From positions 38,877,390 to 38,941,389 of the forward strand of contig NC_080425.1 in assembly GCF_029873635.1 (NCBI RefSeq): a stretch of 64,000 nt of DNA, in the 5' to 3' direction. The stretch's first letter is position 1. Every line of letters starts with the position of its first letter. The DNA is from Malania oleifera. Lineage: Eukaryota; Streptophyta; Magnoliopsida; Santalales; Ximeniaceae. The notes beneath the pieces were generated by a model. It saw only the letters and a program-made list of their open reading frames with translations. It had not been told where the DNA came from and made no database searches. Made by a program: the position numbers and the translations under genes. This document shows, one piece after another, positions 11,479 to 22,156 of this stretch.

Positions 11479-12378
11479 ATACGAGAATTTCCAGATGTTT
11501 TTCCAGATGAACTACCAAGGTTGCCTCCCAAACGCGAGGTGAATTTTTATAAAGATTTACCTTTAGGAACGGCACCGATTTCTAAGGTTCCTTATCGTAT
11601 GGCTCCAGCTGAATTAGGAGAATTGAAGAATCAGTTGCAAGACTTGCTGAATAGGGGATTTATACAACCTAGTGTATCGTCATGGGGGGCTCCAATTTTA
11701 TTTGTAAAGAAGAAAGATGGGTCTTTGAGGATGTGTATTGACTACAGGGAAATAAACAATGTTACTATTAAGAATAAATATCTTCTACCCCATATAGACG
11801 ATCTATTTGATCAGCTCCAGGGTACATGGGTGTATTCCAAGATCGATTTCAGATCAGGTTACCATCAAACGAGGGTAAAAGCAGAGGACGTCTTAAAGAT
11901 AGCCTTTAGGACCAGCTACAGGCACTATGAATTTCTCGTTATGCCTTTTGGTCTAATGAATGCCCCAGCTGTGTTCATGGACTTGATGAATAGAATTTTT
12001 CACTAGTATTTAGATCAGTTTGTAATAGTTTTTATTGATGATAATATACTAGTGCACTCGAGGAGTTTTGAGGATCATGAGGTGCATTTAAGACAGGTTC
12101 TGCAGACACTCATGGAAGAGAAACTCTATGCCAAGTTTAGCAAGTGTGAGTTTTGGTTTGAGCAAGTTGTGTTTTTAGGTCATGTGATTTTGGGAGATAG
12201 TATTTCAGTGGATCCCAGCAAAATTGATGCAGTGGTTAATTGGGCCAGGCCGAAGAACGTGCAGGAAGTCAAAAGTTTCTTGGGACTAGCGGGTTATTAC
12301 CGTCGGTTTGTTGAGGGGTTTTCTGCTTTGTTAGAGCCTCTCACACGTTTGACCAGGAAGAATGTCAGGTTTGTATGA
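11479..12378 (+). pseudogene. pol: G1 reverse transcriptase (RVT_1), one internal stop
   Basis: The frame runs from [13 protein letters not shown] through the conserved gypsy RT blocks: [67 protein letters not shown], the catalytic box [10 protein letters not shown], then FLGH and [11 protein letters not shown]. All expected blocks are present. A TAG at 12,004-12,006 interrupts it just before the catalytic box. The enzyme copies element RNA into DNA in virus-like particles. Confidence 0.93.
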
Positions 12379-12850
12379 GATGAAGAATGTGAGTAGTGTT
12401 TTTAGGAATTAGAGTAACGGCTAGTCAAGGCACCAGTACTGACAATTCCATCAGGAGGTGATGGATATGTGATTTACAGTGACGCGTCTTTGAGAGGGCT
12501 CGATTGTGTACTGATACAGCATCGTAGGGTGGTAGCGTACGCTTCCAGGCAGTTGAAAGAATATGAAAAGAACTACCCTACTCATGATCTGGAATTGGCT
12601 ACGGTGGTATACGCATTAAAGATCTAGAGACATTACTTATATGGTGAGAGGTGTGAAATATTTTCTAATCATAAGAGAGCCTAAAGTATTTCTTTACACA
12701 GAAAGAGTTAAATATACGCCAGAGAAGGTGGTTAGAACTCATCAAGGATTATGACTGCACCATCAGTTACTACCCAGGTAAAGTGAATGTGGTGGCTGAT
12801 GCTTTGAACCGTAAATCAGAAGATACAGCGCAGCTAGCAGCAGTAGTTTA
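12379..12850 (+). pseudogene. G1 RNase H, several stops
   Basis: It continues in the RT frame with at least five stops. Recognisable blocks are [15 protein letters not shown] (the catalytic Asp in SDAS), [21 protein letters not shown] (with the conserved Glu) and VVYALK. The end, near VNVVADALN at about 12,790, leads into the integrase in a different frame. It would remove the RNA strand of the RNA/DNA hybrid. Confidence 0.85.
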
Positions 12851-12863
12851 GCACCCAATTCAG

Positions 12864-13916
12864 ATGAACTTGGAAAGGCTCAACGTGGAATTAGTAGCAG
12901 ATGATCCTCAGGCATTTACTGTCAGTCTGGTTGTACAACCTACACTTTATGAAAGGATTAAAACCATGCAGGGGAATGATCTAGAATTGGCAGAAGTGAT
13001 AGTCAGAATACAGGATGGTCAGGGGGAAGAATTCAGTATTTCTAACGACGGGGCTTTGAGATTTCACACCAGATTGTGTGTGCCTACAAATGACAGCATC
13101 AGGAGAATGATTTTAGAGGAGGCACATAGATCTCTATACACTGTTCATCTTGGTAGTACAAAAATGTATAGGGATCTGTACGAGTATTTCTAGTGGAGTG
13201 GCATGAAGAGAGAAATTGCAAAATTTGTACAGCAGTGTTTGACGTGCTAGCAAGTTAAGGCTGAGCAGCAAAGGCTGGCTGGTCAATTGCAGCCACTTTT
13301 CATTCCTGAGTGGTAGTGGGACCACTTATCCATGGATTTTGCTATTGGACTACCGCTAGCGCCGCATGGTCAGAATGTCATTTGGGTGATTGTTGATAGG
13401 CTGACAAAGACAGCTCATTTTCTGTCCATTAGAGTTAGCTACCCTATAAACAGGTTAGCAGAGATTTACATATAGGAGATTGTTCGACCTCATAGAGTGC
13501 CGGTATCTATAGTCTCGGACCGTAATCCACGTTTTATATCACAGTTCTGGAGGAGCTTGCAGGAGGCATTGGGGACTTAATTGGTATTCAGCACCGCTTT
13601 CCATCCTTAGACAGACAGTCAAACAGAGAGAACGATTCAGGTACTTGAGGATATATTGCGAGCGTGTGTATTGAATTTTGGGCGTAGCTGGACTCAGTAT
13701 ATGCCATTGGTGGAATTTGCCTACAACAACAGTTACCAAGCTATCATTGGCATGGCTTCTTATGAAACACTCTATAGTAAGAGGTGTCATTCCCCTTTAT
13801 ACTGAAGTGATCTGGGTGAGAGACGAGTTTTAGGGCCAAAAATAGTACAGCAGGCGTACGATAAAGTTCGACTCATTCGAGATAGAATCAATGTAGCACA
13901 GAGGCAGCAGATTTGA
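12864..13916 (+). pseudogene. G1 integrase (zinc-binding and DDE core), disrupted
   Basis: The N-terminal HHCC zinc module is visible as EEAH, VHLG and QQCLTC (13,110-13,250). The rve core follows with MDFAIGLP (first Asp), IVSDRNPRF (second Asp) and QTERTIQVLED (Glu region), then FAYNNSYQ near 13,720. Stops fall after YEYF, LTC, EIY, GT and FHP. The integrase is in a different frame from RNase H, so a frameshift lies near 12,850. It would join element cDNA to the host chromosome. Confidence 0.88.
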
Positions 13917-13917
13917 A

Positions 13918-14355
13918 GTGGGTGATCATGTATTTATGAAAATAGCACCATTGAAGGGGATCATGAGGTTTGGAAAGAAGGGTAAATTAAGCCCTAGGTT
14001 CATTGGCCCATTTGAGATAATCAAGAGAATTGGGTCAATCGCTTGTCGGCTAACTTTATCACCATCTTTATTCAGGATTCACAATGTGTTTCATGTTTCT
14101 ATGTTAAGAAAATACGTGTTAGATCCTTACCATATTATTAGCTACACAGAATTAGAGCTCGGTGATGTTCTGGCATATGAGGAAGCTACAATACAAATCC
14201 TAGATAGAAAAGAGGAGGAGTTGCGCAATAAAAAGATACCACTAGTAAAAGTCTAGTGGAAGAATCATGCGATAGAAGAAGCCTCATGGGAGCTTGAAGA
14301 TGAGATCAGACGAAATTATCTCCACTTGTTTAGTGAATACAACAGTGATGTATAA
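13918..14355 (+). pseudogene. G1 integrase C-terminus with chromodomain
   Basis: An open stretch begins VGDHVFMKIAPLKG, the usual gypsy integrase C-terminal box, then FHVSMLRKY. The chromodomain follows, ending with the WKNHAIEEASWELED signature and RRNYLHLF. One TAG at 14,254-14,256 cuts it. A chromodomain at the end of integrase marks the Tekay/CRM/Galadriel/Reina group and is thought to steer insertion to modified chromatin. The long LTRs and motif style favour Tekay; this sub-assignment is an inference. Confidence 0.88.
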
Positions 14356-14592
14356 TTAAGGTAATAGTAATTTTATTTTGTTTAGCACAATGGAATTGTA
14401 ATTTAGTGTATAGGATAGGTAGTATTTTGGTTTTGGGAGTATTTTCTTTCATAATTGTAGCCTTCCAAAACTACCCATGTAACCACGGTATTCCTCCGCC
14501 ATAAGTGAGGGCAGGTGATAAAATAAAAAAATCGTTTTTCCTTTAAGGGATGATGAGTTATATGAATAGTAAATTTCAAGGACGAAATTTTA

Positions 14593-14606
14593 TAAGAAGG
14601 GAAGAA
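14593..14606 (+). promoter_or_regulatory. G1 polypurine tract
   Basis: aagaagggaagaa lies immediately before the TGTAGTGACC start of the 3' LTR. This is the position and composition expected for priming of plus-strand DNA. Confidence 0.88.
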
Positions 14607-16629
14607 TGTAGTGACCCGAAGACTAATGGTATTTAAATAATAAAGAGGGAGAGAAATGGAAACAGAAATAGAAGGAGGCAGAAGGCTTCGTCGACGAATG
14701 CTTCACGTTCGTCAACGACGTTGCACTTTGGGTGTAATAACCCAGGAATTTAATCAAGGACTCGTCGATGAATACAGGGGATTCGTCGACGAGGATAACA
14801 TAGGGTCTCGTCGACGAGGGTATGTTTCGTCGATGAGAAGATACCGAGAGGCTGTTTTCTAAATTATGAAATTCATCGATGAGGAGATGGTGTTCATTGA
14901 CGAACCTTCTTCATGACCTCGTTGATGAGATGACGTGGCTCGTCGACGAAGGCCACAGTATAAATTGTGTTAAACGAGGATTTTTACGTAGAAATTCAGC
15001 GAAATTTTCTCTCACTCTCCTCCCTACGGTTTCTCTTCATTCTCTCTTCGATTTCGACTCTGTCGTTCACCGAATCGACAATCTGAGGCCACCACAACGC
15101 TTCTGGGGAAGTTCTCCCTAAGTGTGCTAGAGTAGATCGTCGATGGGATGAAGTTGAATTTCATCCCAGATTCAGGGTAAGGTCTTTTTGTCAAAGTTTA
15201 GCTTTCTAGCAGTTGTAGGAAATGTAGTACACAAGGAAATAGTGATATTTTGTTCTAGAATATTTGATTTTTAAGGTGTTGAGTGGGGAGCCCAACGGGT
15301 GTAGGACCCATCACAGTAGGGGATTTTAGAAGAAATCAGGTAAGGGAAATATGCTATGCTAGGTAAACCTATTATGATTCAGTATAAATTATATGTTTTT
15401 CGCAAATTATTATTCAGATTATTTATGCGATTTCAGAACCTGATAATATTAATGTTAAATGGTGTGGTTTGAGTTTGTTTTATCCCAGTACAAGGTTTCC
15501 ATAATTGTTAGAATATCATGATTTTCAGCACACGCACAGAAACTCGTATTTTACAGTAGTTCTCAGAATATTATAATATAGCCGTTTCAAAACCATAACG
15601 TTCAGTTTATACAGTTAATCAGAAAATTCAGTTATTTAGTTATGCATACGTACCAGATATCTAGTTATTATAGTTTATTCAGCTCAACATATTAATGTTA
15701 TGGTTATTTTAGTTGTTACAAAATCATGGTAGAAATAGTATTTTGGAAATATCAATTGCGTATATAGTATCAGACCCTGATGGACCATACTTAGCAGCAG
15801 AGCACGATACCGTAGCTATTTTCAGTTCGGAGTGCAACCCCTATTTAGATAATAGGTGGTATTCAGAAGTTGATATTGCTTATGTTGTGGACAGGCTCTC
15901 CATCAGATATGGGTTGAGAGGGCCGATCTGACTATCAGAGTTTAGTTGACTTACCCTGGTTGGCCAGTTAGGTTAGGTCCCGCCTTCGGGCCGTACAACC
16001 CTGTCATGTGGGGTTAATTCATGACTTCAGTTATCCATCCAGGGAATTTTCACAGTTATTATTTATATATATCATGATCAGATTTATATACGATAGTTGT
16101 ACTTATAAGTATTATCAGTATTATGAATAGAACATTCTGAATAATCAGTTTATGTTAAACTACTTAAGTATGTTTTATATGATAACGGGTATTCAGGTTT
16201 TTCTCAGTTTTGTTATATATAGTATCTTATTTTGGATTAGATTTTCCAAGTATATGACTCATCTGCTACACCCTAGTAATAGCATGTTTCTTCTTACTGA
16301 GCGTCGCCTCATCTTAATTGATATTTTTCAGGTGATCCAGTTAGGCGAGTTGATCAAGCTCGCAGTTAGAGGGGCTACAGTGCTACCCTGCCAGAAAGGT
16401 GAGCGTTTTTTGGAAAGAGGGTATTTTGTGTAGCCCTAGTTCAGTTATGTATTTATATTTTGGGAGTATTTAGCACTTTGGTATTGTATTGTATATGAAT
16501 ATGATTGTGGATACTTGACTTCAGCTTCTCGCTTCTTAGGTTGATGGTTTTATATTAATTAGAAAATAACAGAGCAATGGAATTTTGTAGTGTTTATTAG
16601 TAAAAAAAAAAAATTAGCAGGACGTTACA
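14607..16629 (+). mobile_element. G1 3' LTR
   Basis: It matches the 5' LTR along its length with many substitutions. It keeps far more CG-containing motif copies, a better TATA-like site (cagtataaattg, about 14,957) and about 90 bases near 16,207-16,310 that are missing from the 5' LTR. It ends GGACGTTACA before TAAAGTC. Confidence 0.92.
14686..14955 (+). promoter_or_regulatory. Array of TCGTCGACGA palindromes in the G1 U3 region
   Basis: About ten copies of ttcgtcgacgaa or a one- to two-base variant lie within 270 bases, upstream of the TATA-like site. Full copies appear near 14,688, 14,780, 14,808 and 14,940. The same array, more decayed, is at 7758-8015, and a related one lies in the G2 LTR at 33,268-33,415. 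Position and repetition suggest binding sites for a host regulator. This is inferred. Confidence 0.75.
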
Positions 16630-16678
16630 TAAAGTCATTTCACTCGTGCATGTTTGTCATCATCAAAAAGGGGGAGAT
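16630..16678 (+). mobile_element. SIRE internal region right of G1, with polypurine tract
   Basis: The sequence taaagtcatttc resumes the text broken at 7676. It ends with aaaaagggggaga, the SIRE-type polypurine tract, directly before TTGTTAAC, the LTR(b) start. Confidence 0.85.
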
Positions 16679-16860
16679 TGTTAACTTTTTGAGTCTGATC
16701 CCTGTTTTGATGCTGACAAAGTACTTATATCTTATGTGTGCATTTAATGCTTGAGCAAGTTCATTATTCAAATCGCACACATGGAAAAGGACAAATGGAG
16801 GCCATAAGGGTCTTGAAGAGCATTTACACTTGGCGTATTCCATGGAGATTTGAAGAGCAA

Positions 16861-17059
16861 AGAAGAGAAGACATGTTTTATTTAATTTGTAATGCATTTA
16901 GATTTGATTTTATATTGCATGTCTTGCATGATATGATGAGAAGCTCAATGGACCATAGAAGAAGAGAAGACATGTTTTATTTAATTTGTAATGCATTTAG
17001 ATTTGATTTTAATATTGCATGTCTTGCATGATATGATGAGAAGCTAAATGGACCGTAGA
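16861..17059 (+). repeat. 99-base tandem duplication in LTR(b)
   Basis: Two copies (16,861-16,959 and 16,960-17,059) begin agaagagaagacatg and end aatggacc.tag. They differ at a few bases, so the duplication is fairly young relative to the LTR. Confidence 0.95.
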
Positions 17060-17184
17060 AAGACCTTAGGGAACCTAACCTCTCATCGAAAACCTTTTTC
17101 ATAAAATAACTAAAACCATACAAAAAGGTTTAATTGTTTTTAAAGTAAAAAAATAAGGTTGAAACTAAAATTCTCAAGGTGTCT

Positions 17185-17645
17185 AGTCGACCGACCTTAC
17201 TTAAGCTTGAGTGCCCCAGTCGACTGTCCTTAACACGTGGCCAAAATACTGTTTTTAAGAAAGCCTAGTCAACTGACCATTATGCGTTGTAATAGCCCCA
17301 ATCAACCCGCCTGATGTTTTAACCCATTTTTAAAAGCCTAAGTCGACCAGTCTATTTTTCTCATGAGAACCCTAGTCGACCGGACCACGTTTTTTTGGAA
17401 AAATCCAAAGGCCTAAACAACCCTAGTTGGCGGACCCAAAACATTCCTGAAAAGGCTAGTTGACCAGCCTCTTGATCTGGCGGACTAGATCTTGAGCCTA
17501 GCCAACCAAACTCTCGAAGGCTGGAAAATTGCCTTGCTCTAGCTAACCGGGCCGGCCTTGCCCAATTGATCGGACCTCTCAGGGAAGTTAAATTTCGCCT
17601 AAAGCCTTTTGATCAAAACCTTCCCTAATCGACTAGGCCTCTCGG
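17185..17645 (+). promoter_or_regulatory. Array of AGTCGACC-type motifs in SIRE LTR(b)
   Basis: About ten motif copies of the form (c/t)agtcgacc(g/a) or decayed agttgacc and aatcaacc occur at short spacing, for example near 17,187, 17,219, 17,341 and 17,373. Similar arrays are at 4018-4065 and 5529-5760. Their position in U3 suggests regulatory sites. This is inferred. Confidence 0.65.
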
Positions 17646-18533
17646 GTTGGGTAATTTTTAAGTGGTAAATGATCATTAATTTTTTATTAAACAAATTAAT
17701 TAATGCCTAATAGGTCCGTAACGGTCAAATTTTTGAGAGACTCTATATGTAGCCCACTCATAACTCATTTATCAACCTTTGATTATCTTGAAAATCCTCT
17801 CAAATATTTTGGGCTTTATTTCTCTTATTAAAGCAAGCTTTTATACCATCTTTCTCTTATTCATTTGACAATCGTTTTTAAGAGAGTATATTCTTTCTTT
17901 CACTCCCTTCACTTGCAAATCTTTATTGCGCTTGAGGGTTGTTCAAGAAAGCTTTCATTGAGCATTTATTTTTCACATCAAAAGTTCATCTACTCTCTTA
18001 TTTGTATTTATTTGGAAAATCTTTTTAGAGAGTTGATCTTGAGTTTCTCCCATATATTTTTTCTTGATAAATTTTTTTTGGAGAAACTTTCTTATAGCTT
18101 GGGAATCTTTTTACATTTCCATTACAAGATTCAAAGGCTCACATATTCTTTGTTGTAAAAATCTTTTTTGAGCAAAAACCTTAGCTTTCTTAACAATATT
18201 TTTGAAGAAAGCCCTTGAGATTTTAAGATCATTGGAGGCTTTTATTGTGCACTCATTTTTTATCAATAATCATGTACATATATTTGTGCAAAAATCATTT
18301 GAAAGCAAAACCCTAGGTTCTCCTACTTTTTATTGAAAAATATTTTGGGAGAAATATTTATTGGGTTTAAATCTTTGAAGTTTTTATCATATATATATAT
18401 ATATATATCTTATTCAAAGTTCGCAAAATATTCTTGAGAAAATTCACATACTCTACTAAGCTCGAAGGCATATCATATAAGAGTTCATATAGTGCTTTAA
18501 TTTGTACATTCCAGCTTATTTGAGAAACATATC

Positions 18534-20480
18534 TGAAATTGGAATAACTTTCCAAGAGGGGGGTGAATTGGGATTTAAAAATTTTATTCCTTCTTTTTGA
18601 TTCCTTTTCTGTTATAACAATAATCAATGCTAAAATACAATCCAAATTAATTCAGAGTAATCACACTCAAAATAAAATTATCAACCACTCAATACTTGTA
18701 ATAATAGCTATGTATCAATATGAAAATTTGCTGAACTTGTATAAGCCCTGTAGCACATGTTGTATAAGCCCTGCATCACAATCACACTTCTTCATAATGT
18801 TCAACTTTTAAATAAACTTTCAGATTAATGAGTCAAGGATGATAAACCAACATAGTCCCTTTCGGTTTCCGCAATTAATGCTAATCAATCCAAAACAAAT
18901 TACCTTCTGGTCTATTTAACAACTGAACACTCATAATTTATGAATTTTAAAGCAACCACACAGATTGTATCTTTTGCTGAAAAATAAAGAATAGGAAATA
19001 GAAAGAAGAATACAAGTTTTTATGAGGTTTAGCTTCAACATAGCCTACGTCCTTGCCCTTGGCAAAACCACCAAAGGATTCATTATCACCATTCCTTTAC
19101 CAGCTGGAACAATACCAGTTACAACACTCGTTGGGTAAGGCTAGAGCCTGCCTTCTCCAAACAATATCCCCTTGTTTGGTTCAACGATTCAGCACTCAAA
19201 CCATCAATTAATCTATTACCAAGATTCAAAACAAGGTGTACAAGAACTTGCTCCTCAAAGAGCTAATTAGTACAAATTGAAAAACTATATACTTTAGTAA
19301 ATTCATAATATAAATTTCAGAATGAAGCTCTAGAAATTTATCACCATAAGTATCTTTCAATCGATGAAAGAATCAACAATTGATGCACAATCACAGTGAG
19401 AAACTCAGCAATACTTTAGAGATTTTCGTGAGTGATAAGAGTAATAGAGAACTTTCAGAATTTCAGTAAGCTTTAAGAGAGAATGAGAGCCGAATTTGAT
19501 TTCTTGGTTTTTAAATTGATGAACCTTGAGGGTATTTATAAATGAAGAAAGACTTCTTACTTGTTCCCCAAGTTTACTTGGAGTAATGTCCAAGTTGTAA
19601 ATTAATTTGGGCTTCAAATAATTTAAATTTCAAAAATATGTCCGTTGAGAATTTTGAAAATTGCTGTGAGCCAGACGATTGTGAAGTCACTGGTAGTCAT
19701 CTGTCTATGTATAACGTTCATATTTTTTCAAATAGAAAGGTGGCAGTCGGCTGTCCTCATGTTGGCAGTCGTATGTCACTAGAATAACTCAGTTTTAAAA
19801 CAACTCAGAATGGTGGCAGTCGACTATCCTCATGGTGGCAGTAGTATGTCACTGAAGAAATCTATTTTTCAAAAACACACAAAAGGTTGGCAGAACAAAC
19901 ACAAATGACTCACTTGTCACTAGCTGTCGCCTGTCAATTTGTTGACAGTCGTCTGTTAGGATTATGTTCTTCTTAGTTTAGGTCGTTTTACTTGTTAGTT
20001 GTCTGTCCTTATAGAGACAGTCGTTTGTCAGCTGGCTATAAGTCGTTTTTTGATTTCTCTCTCTTTTGTTTAGCCTTGGAATTTTAACTTGTTTTAACTT
20101 TTGAAACACATGTTCCAAGATTTTAAAACTTCGGATTTCTAAGTGTCTTTGCCTAATGAGCTTCAAAATGAAAATTTCATATTTGAATCAACTGTGAAGT
20201 ACTTACAAAACTTGTTCTATAAACACATTAGACACATCTTTGCTTTGAGTCCTTTCAATGCTACTCTTCAATCTTTCAGACTTTTATGAGCTTTCATTAT
20301 GGATCTCTGGTATTCATATGTGACTTTCCTTGTTCCTTGATCCTTGTAAGCTTTCATGTCAGGGTATGTGAAATTTGAGCAAATCATCTTTGCCTGAAAT
20401 AATATGACTTGAAAATTCATTAAATAACTTTACTTTGTTGTTAACAAAACCAAGAGTTTGTAAGCCTAACTAGGCCAACA
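18534..20480 (-). mobile_element. Solo copia (SIRE-type) LTR, minus strand, with 5-base target duplication
   Basis: On the minus strand it begins TGTTGGCCTAGTTAGGC (at 20,480) and ends CCAATTTCA (at 18,534), length 1947. It is flanked on both sides by ATATC (18,529-18,533 and 20,481-20,485), and the host LTR(b) text rejoins across it. It holds gccgaacc-type and caaggcgaggacgtagg-type blocks on the minus strand and a motif array of the form ggcagtcgactgtcc (19,670-20,030). No internal region is present, so it arose by recombination between the two LTRs of a full element. Confidence 0.93.
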
Positions 20481-21040
20481 ATATCTTTGTATGTAAATTT
20501 TCATATCTATGTAACGGTTTGGCTATGCCCCGTTAAGGGAGCTAGGAGGGCACCATCCTATAAGGAGTGTATGGTTTGGCTCCACCCATGAAGTGAGCTG
20601 GGGAGACTTCACCCTGTATAGAGAAATGATTTGGTTCCATCCAGTTAAGTGAGCTAAGGAGACTCCATCCTGTAAAGAGAATTTGTAAACGGCATTGCTC
20701 CGCCTGGTTAATTGAGCAAGGTAGTGGAATCCTTAAGCGGGTTGGCTTGAGGCGGGGATGTAGGCAGGATTGGTCGAACCTCAATAAAAATATTGTGTCT
20801 GCGCTTTCTCTACCCTTATCTCTTTAATTTCAGCACTTATATGCTTTTTAATTTGTTGTGATTTCTGTATTTATTTCAAATACTTGCGTACATTATTATT
20901 TGTGCGATTGGCGTCTATTTAGAAAGACCCTAGGTTGTGTAATACTAGTTGTGATTTTGAAAATAGGACATACTTGACCTAGAAATTTTAAAATACCTAA
21001 TTCACCACCCCCCCTGTTGGGAATACACCATTTTTGTCAA
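20481..21040 (+). mobile_element. SIRE LTR(b), right portion
   Basis: It continues LTR(b) after the solo LTR. It carries the hallmark ggttggcttgaggcggggatgta block at about 20,739, tcgaacctc, and the C-rich end aattcacc followed by ttgggaatacacca. The last bases before the primer site, ttttgtca, are taken as the LTR end. Confidence 0.82.
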
Positions 21041-21056
21041 TTGATATCATAGTCTT
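21041..21056 (+). promoter_or_regulatory. SIRE primer-binding site (tRNA-Met type, decayed)
   Basis: attgatatcatagtc follows LTR(b). It matches attggtatcagagc at most positions. Confidence 0.75.
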
Positions 21057-21095
21057 GTTATAAAAAAAACTTAACCACTTGTATTAAAGATTACA

Positions 21096-22156
21096 ATGGC
21101 TCAAACTGGTGTAACCCCATTTTGTGAGGGACAGTCCTTTTCTAGGCCTCCATTGTTTTGTGGTGTTGATTACACCTCGTGGAAACAACGAATGAGCATT
21201 TTTTATAAAATTAATGGATTGGAGGGTTTGGAAAATGATTGTTAAGGAAAATTATATGCAAATCAATGAAAATTATATTAGGTTAATGCATGCAAATTCA
21301 AGTGCCATGAATATGCTATATTGTGCTTTAGACTCAAATATTTTTCATGAAATCATGACATGTAAATGTGCAAGAGAAATGTTTGAAGAGCTAGAAAAGA
21401 GATATGGAGGTACCAAAAAGAAGGAGACCACCCCTCGGGAAGCTTCATGCTCAAATGATAACGTGGTAAAAAATTGTGAACCTATTGCTCTAGTCAATAA
21501 GGAGGTACTCATATCTCAATCTCCTATATTAAGTGATGCATGTGATGATTCCTGTGCTGAATCTTATGTTATATTATGCAATGAATCATCCAATGTCTCT
21601 TATGATGTTAATGCACGCAATGATTCTGATGATTTATATTGTGATAAATCTTGTAGTGAATCATGTGCATTTGTTATTGAAAGCATGACATCTTACGAGA
21701 AATTGCAAAAGAATTTCATTAATGCTCATATGTTTCTGGTGAGGATGTCTAAGAAGAAAACATTCTTGAAGAATGAAAATAAAAGGTTGGCAAATCAGTT
21801 AGAGAGTCTAAAAGAATATCATGCCACCTTAGAAAAGAAAAATATTTAGAAGGTATTGAAAATCACTTGCTTGGAGAGATAAATGGAAAATTATTCTGGT
21901 ATAATATCCAAGGTTGCAAGTGAAAAGAACAAATCAAATGAATCCTTAGGAGCTAAGAGAAATAATTCTTTTAAAAAGGATTCATCTTTTAAATCCCATG
22001 GCCATTCTTATGCCTCATCAAATAGAAATAGGAGATATACGCAAAATTCTTCACATGCATATAATATTTACTTATATTATAAAAAGAAAGGGCACACTAG
22101 ATATAATTGTCCATTTAGAGGTGCCCGAGGAAAAGATAAGAAAATGATATGGGTAG
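21096..22156 (+). pseudogene. gag: SIRE-type copia gag, frameshifted and interrupted
   Basis: The ATG at 21,096 opens MAQTGVTPFCEGQSFSRPP, the usual start of SIRE gag, and continues to VDYTSWKQRMSIF. A frame loss near 21,240 shifts to a long open stretch (21,214-21,846). That stretch includes MTCKCAREMFEELEKRYGG, a Ser/Asp/Cys-rich middle and a Lys-rich coiled segment. A second stretch to 22,156 has the zinc-knuckle remnant YYKKKGHTRYNCP, in which the first two cysteines are lost. The part usual between RYGG and the Ser-rich middle looks deleted. A minus-strand LTR cuts the gene at KMIWV, and the text resumes at 23,938 with VRKPN. This copy cannot make a working gag. Confidence 0.88.

Larger units (their letters stand above)
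7677..16629 (+). mobile_element. Complete chromodomain Ty3-gypsy element G1 (Tekay/Del-like)
   Basis: This is the most intact element in the window. In order it has: 5' LTR (7677-9598), tRNA-Met-type primer-binding site, gag, protease, reverse transcriptase, RNase H, integrase, C-terminal chromodomain, polypurine tract and 3' LTR (14,607-16,629). Both LTRs start TGTAGTGACCCGAAGA and end in ACA. The flanks gcTAAA and TAAAgtc give a 4-base target duplication and rejoin into the SIRE 3' region. The reading frame is broken at many points: a gag frameshift, a stop in the protease active site, one in RT, several in RNase H and integrase. It cannot make its own proteins as it stands. The two LTRs differ at many sites and by an indel of roughly 90 bases, so the insertion is not recent. 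Confidence 0.93.
16679..18533 (+). mobile_element. SIRE LTR(b), left portion
   Basis: It starts TGTTAACTTTTTGAGTC right after a polypurine tract. It contains two 99-base tandem copies (16,861-17,059), a GTCGAC-motif array (about 17,185-17,640) and the A/T-rich ttgaaaaatatttt-like part shared with LTR(a) and LTR(c). It is interrupted at ATATC by a solo LTR and continues at 20,481. Confidence 0.82.
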
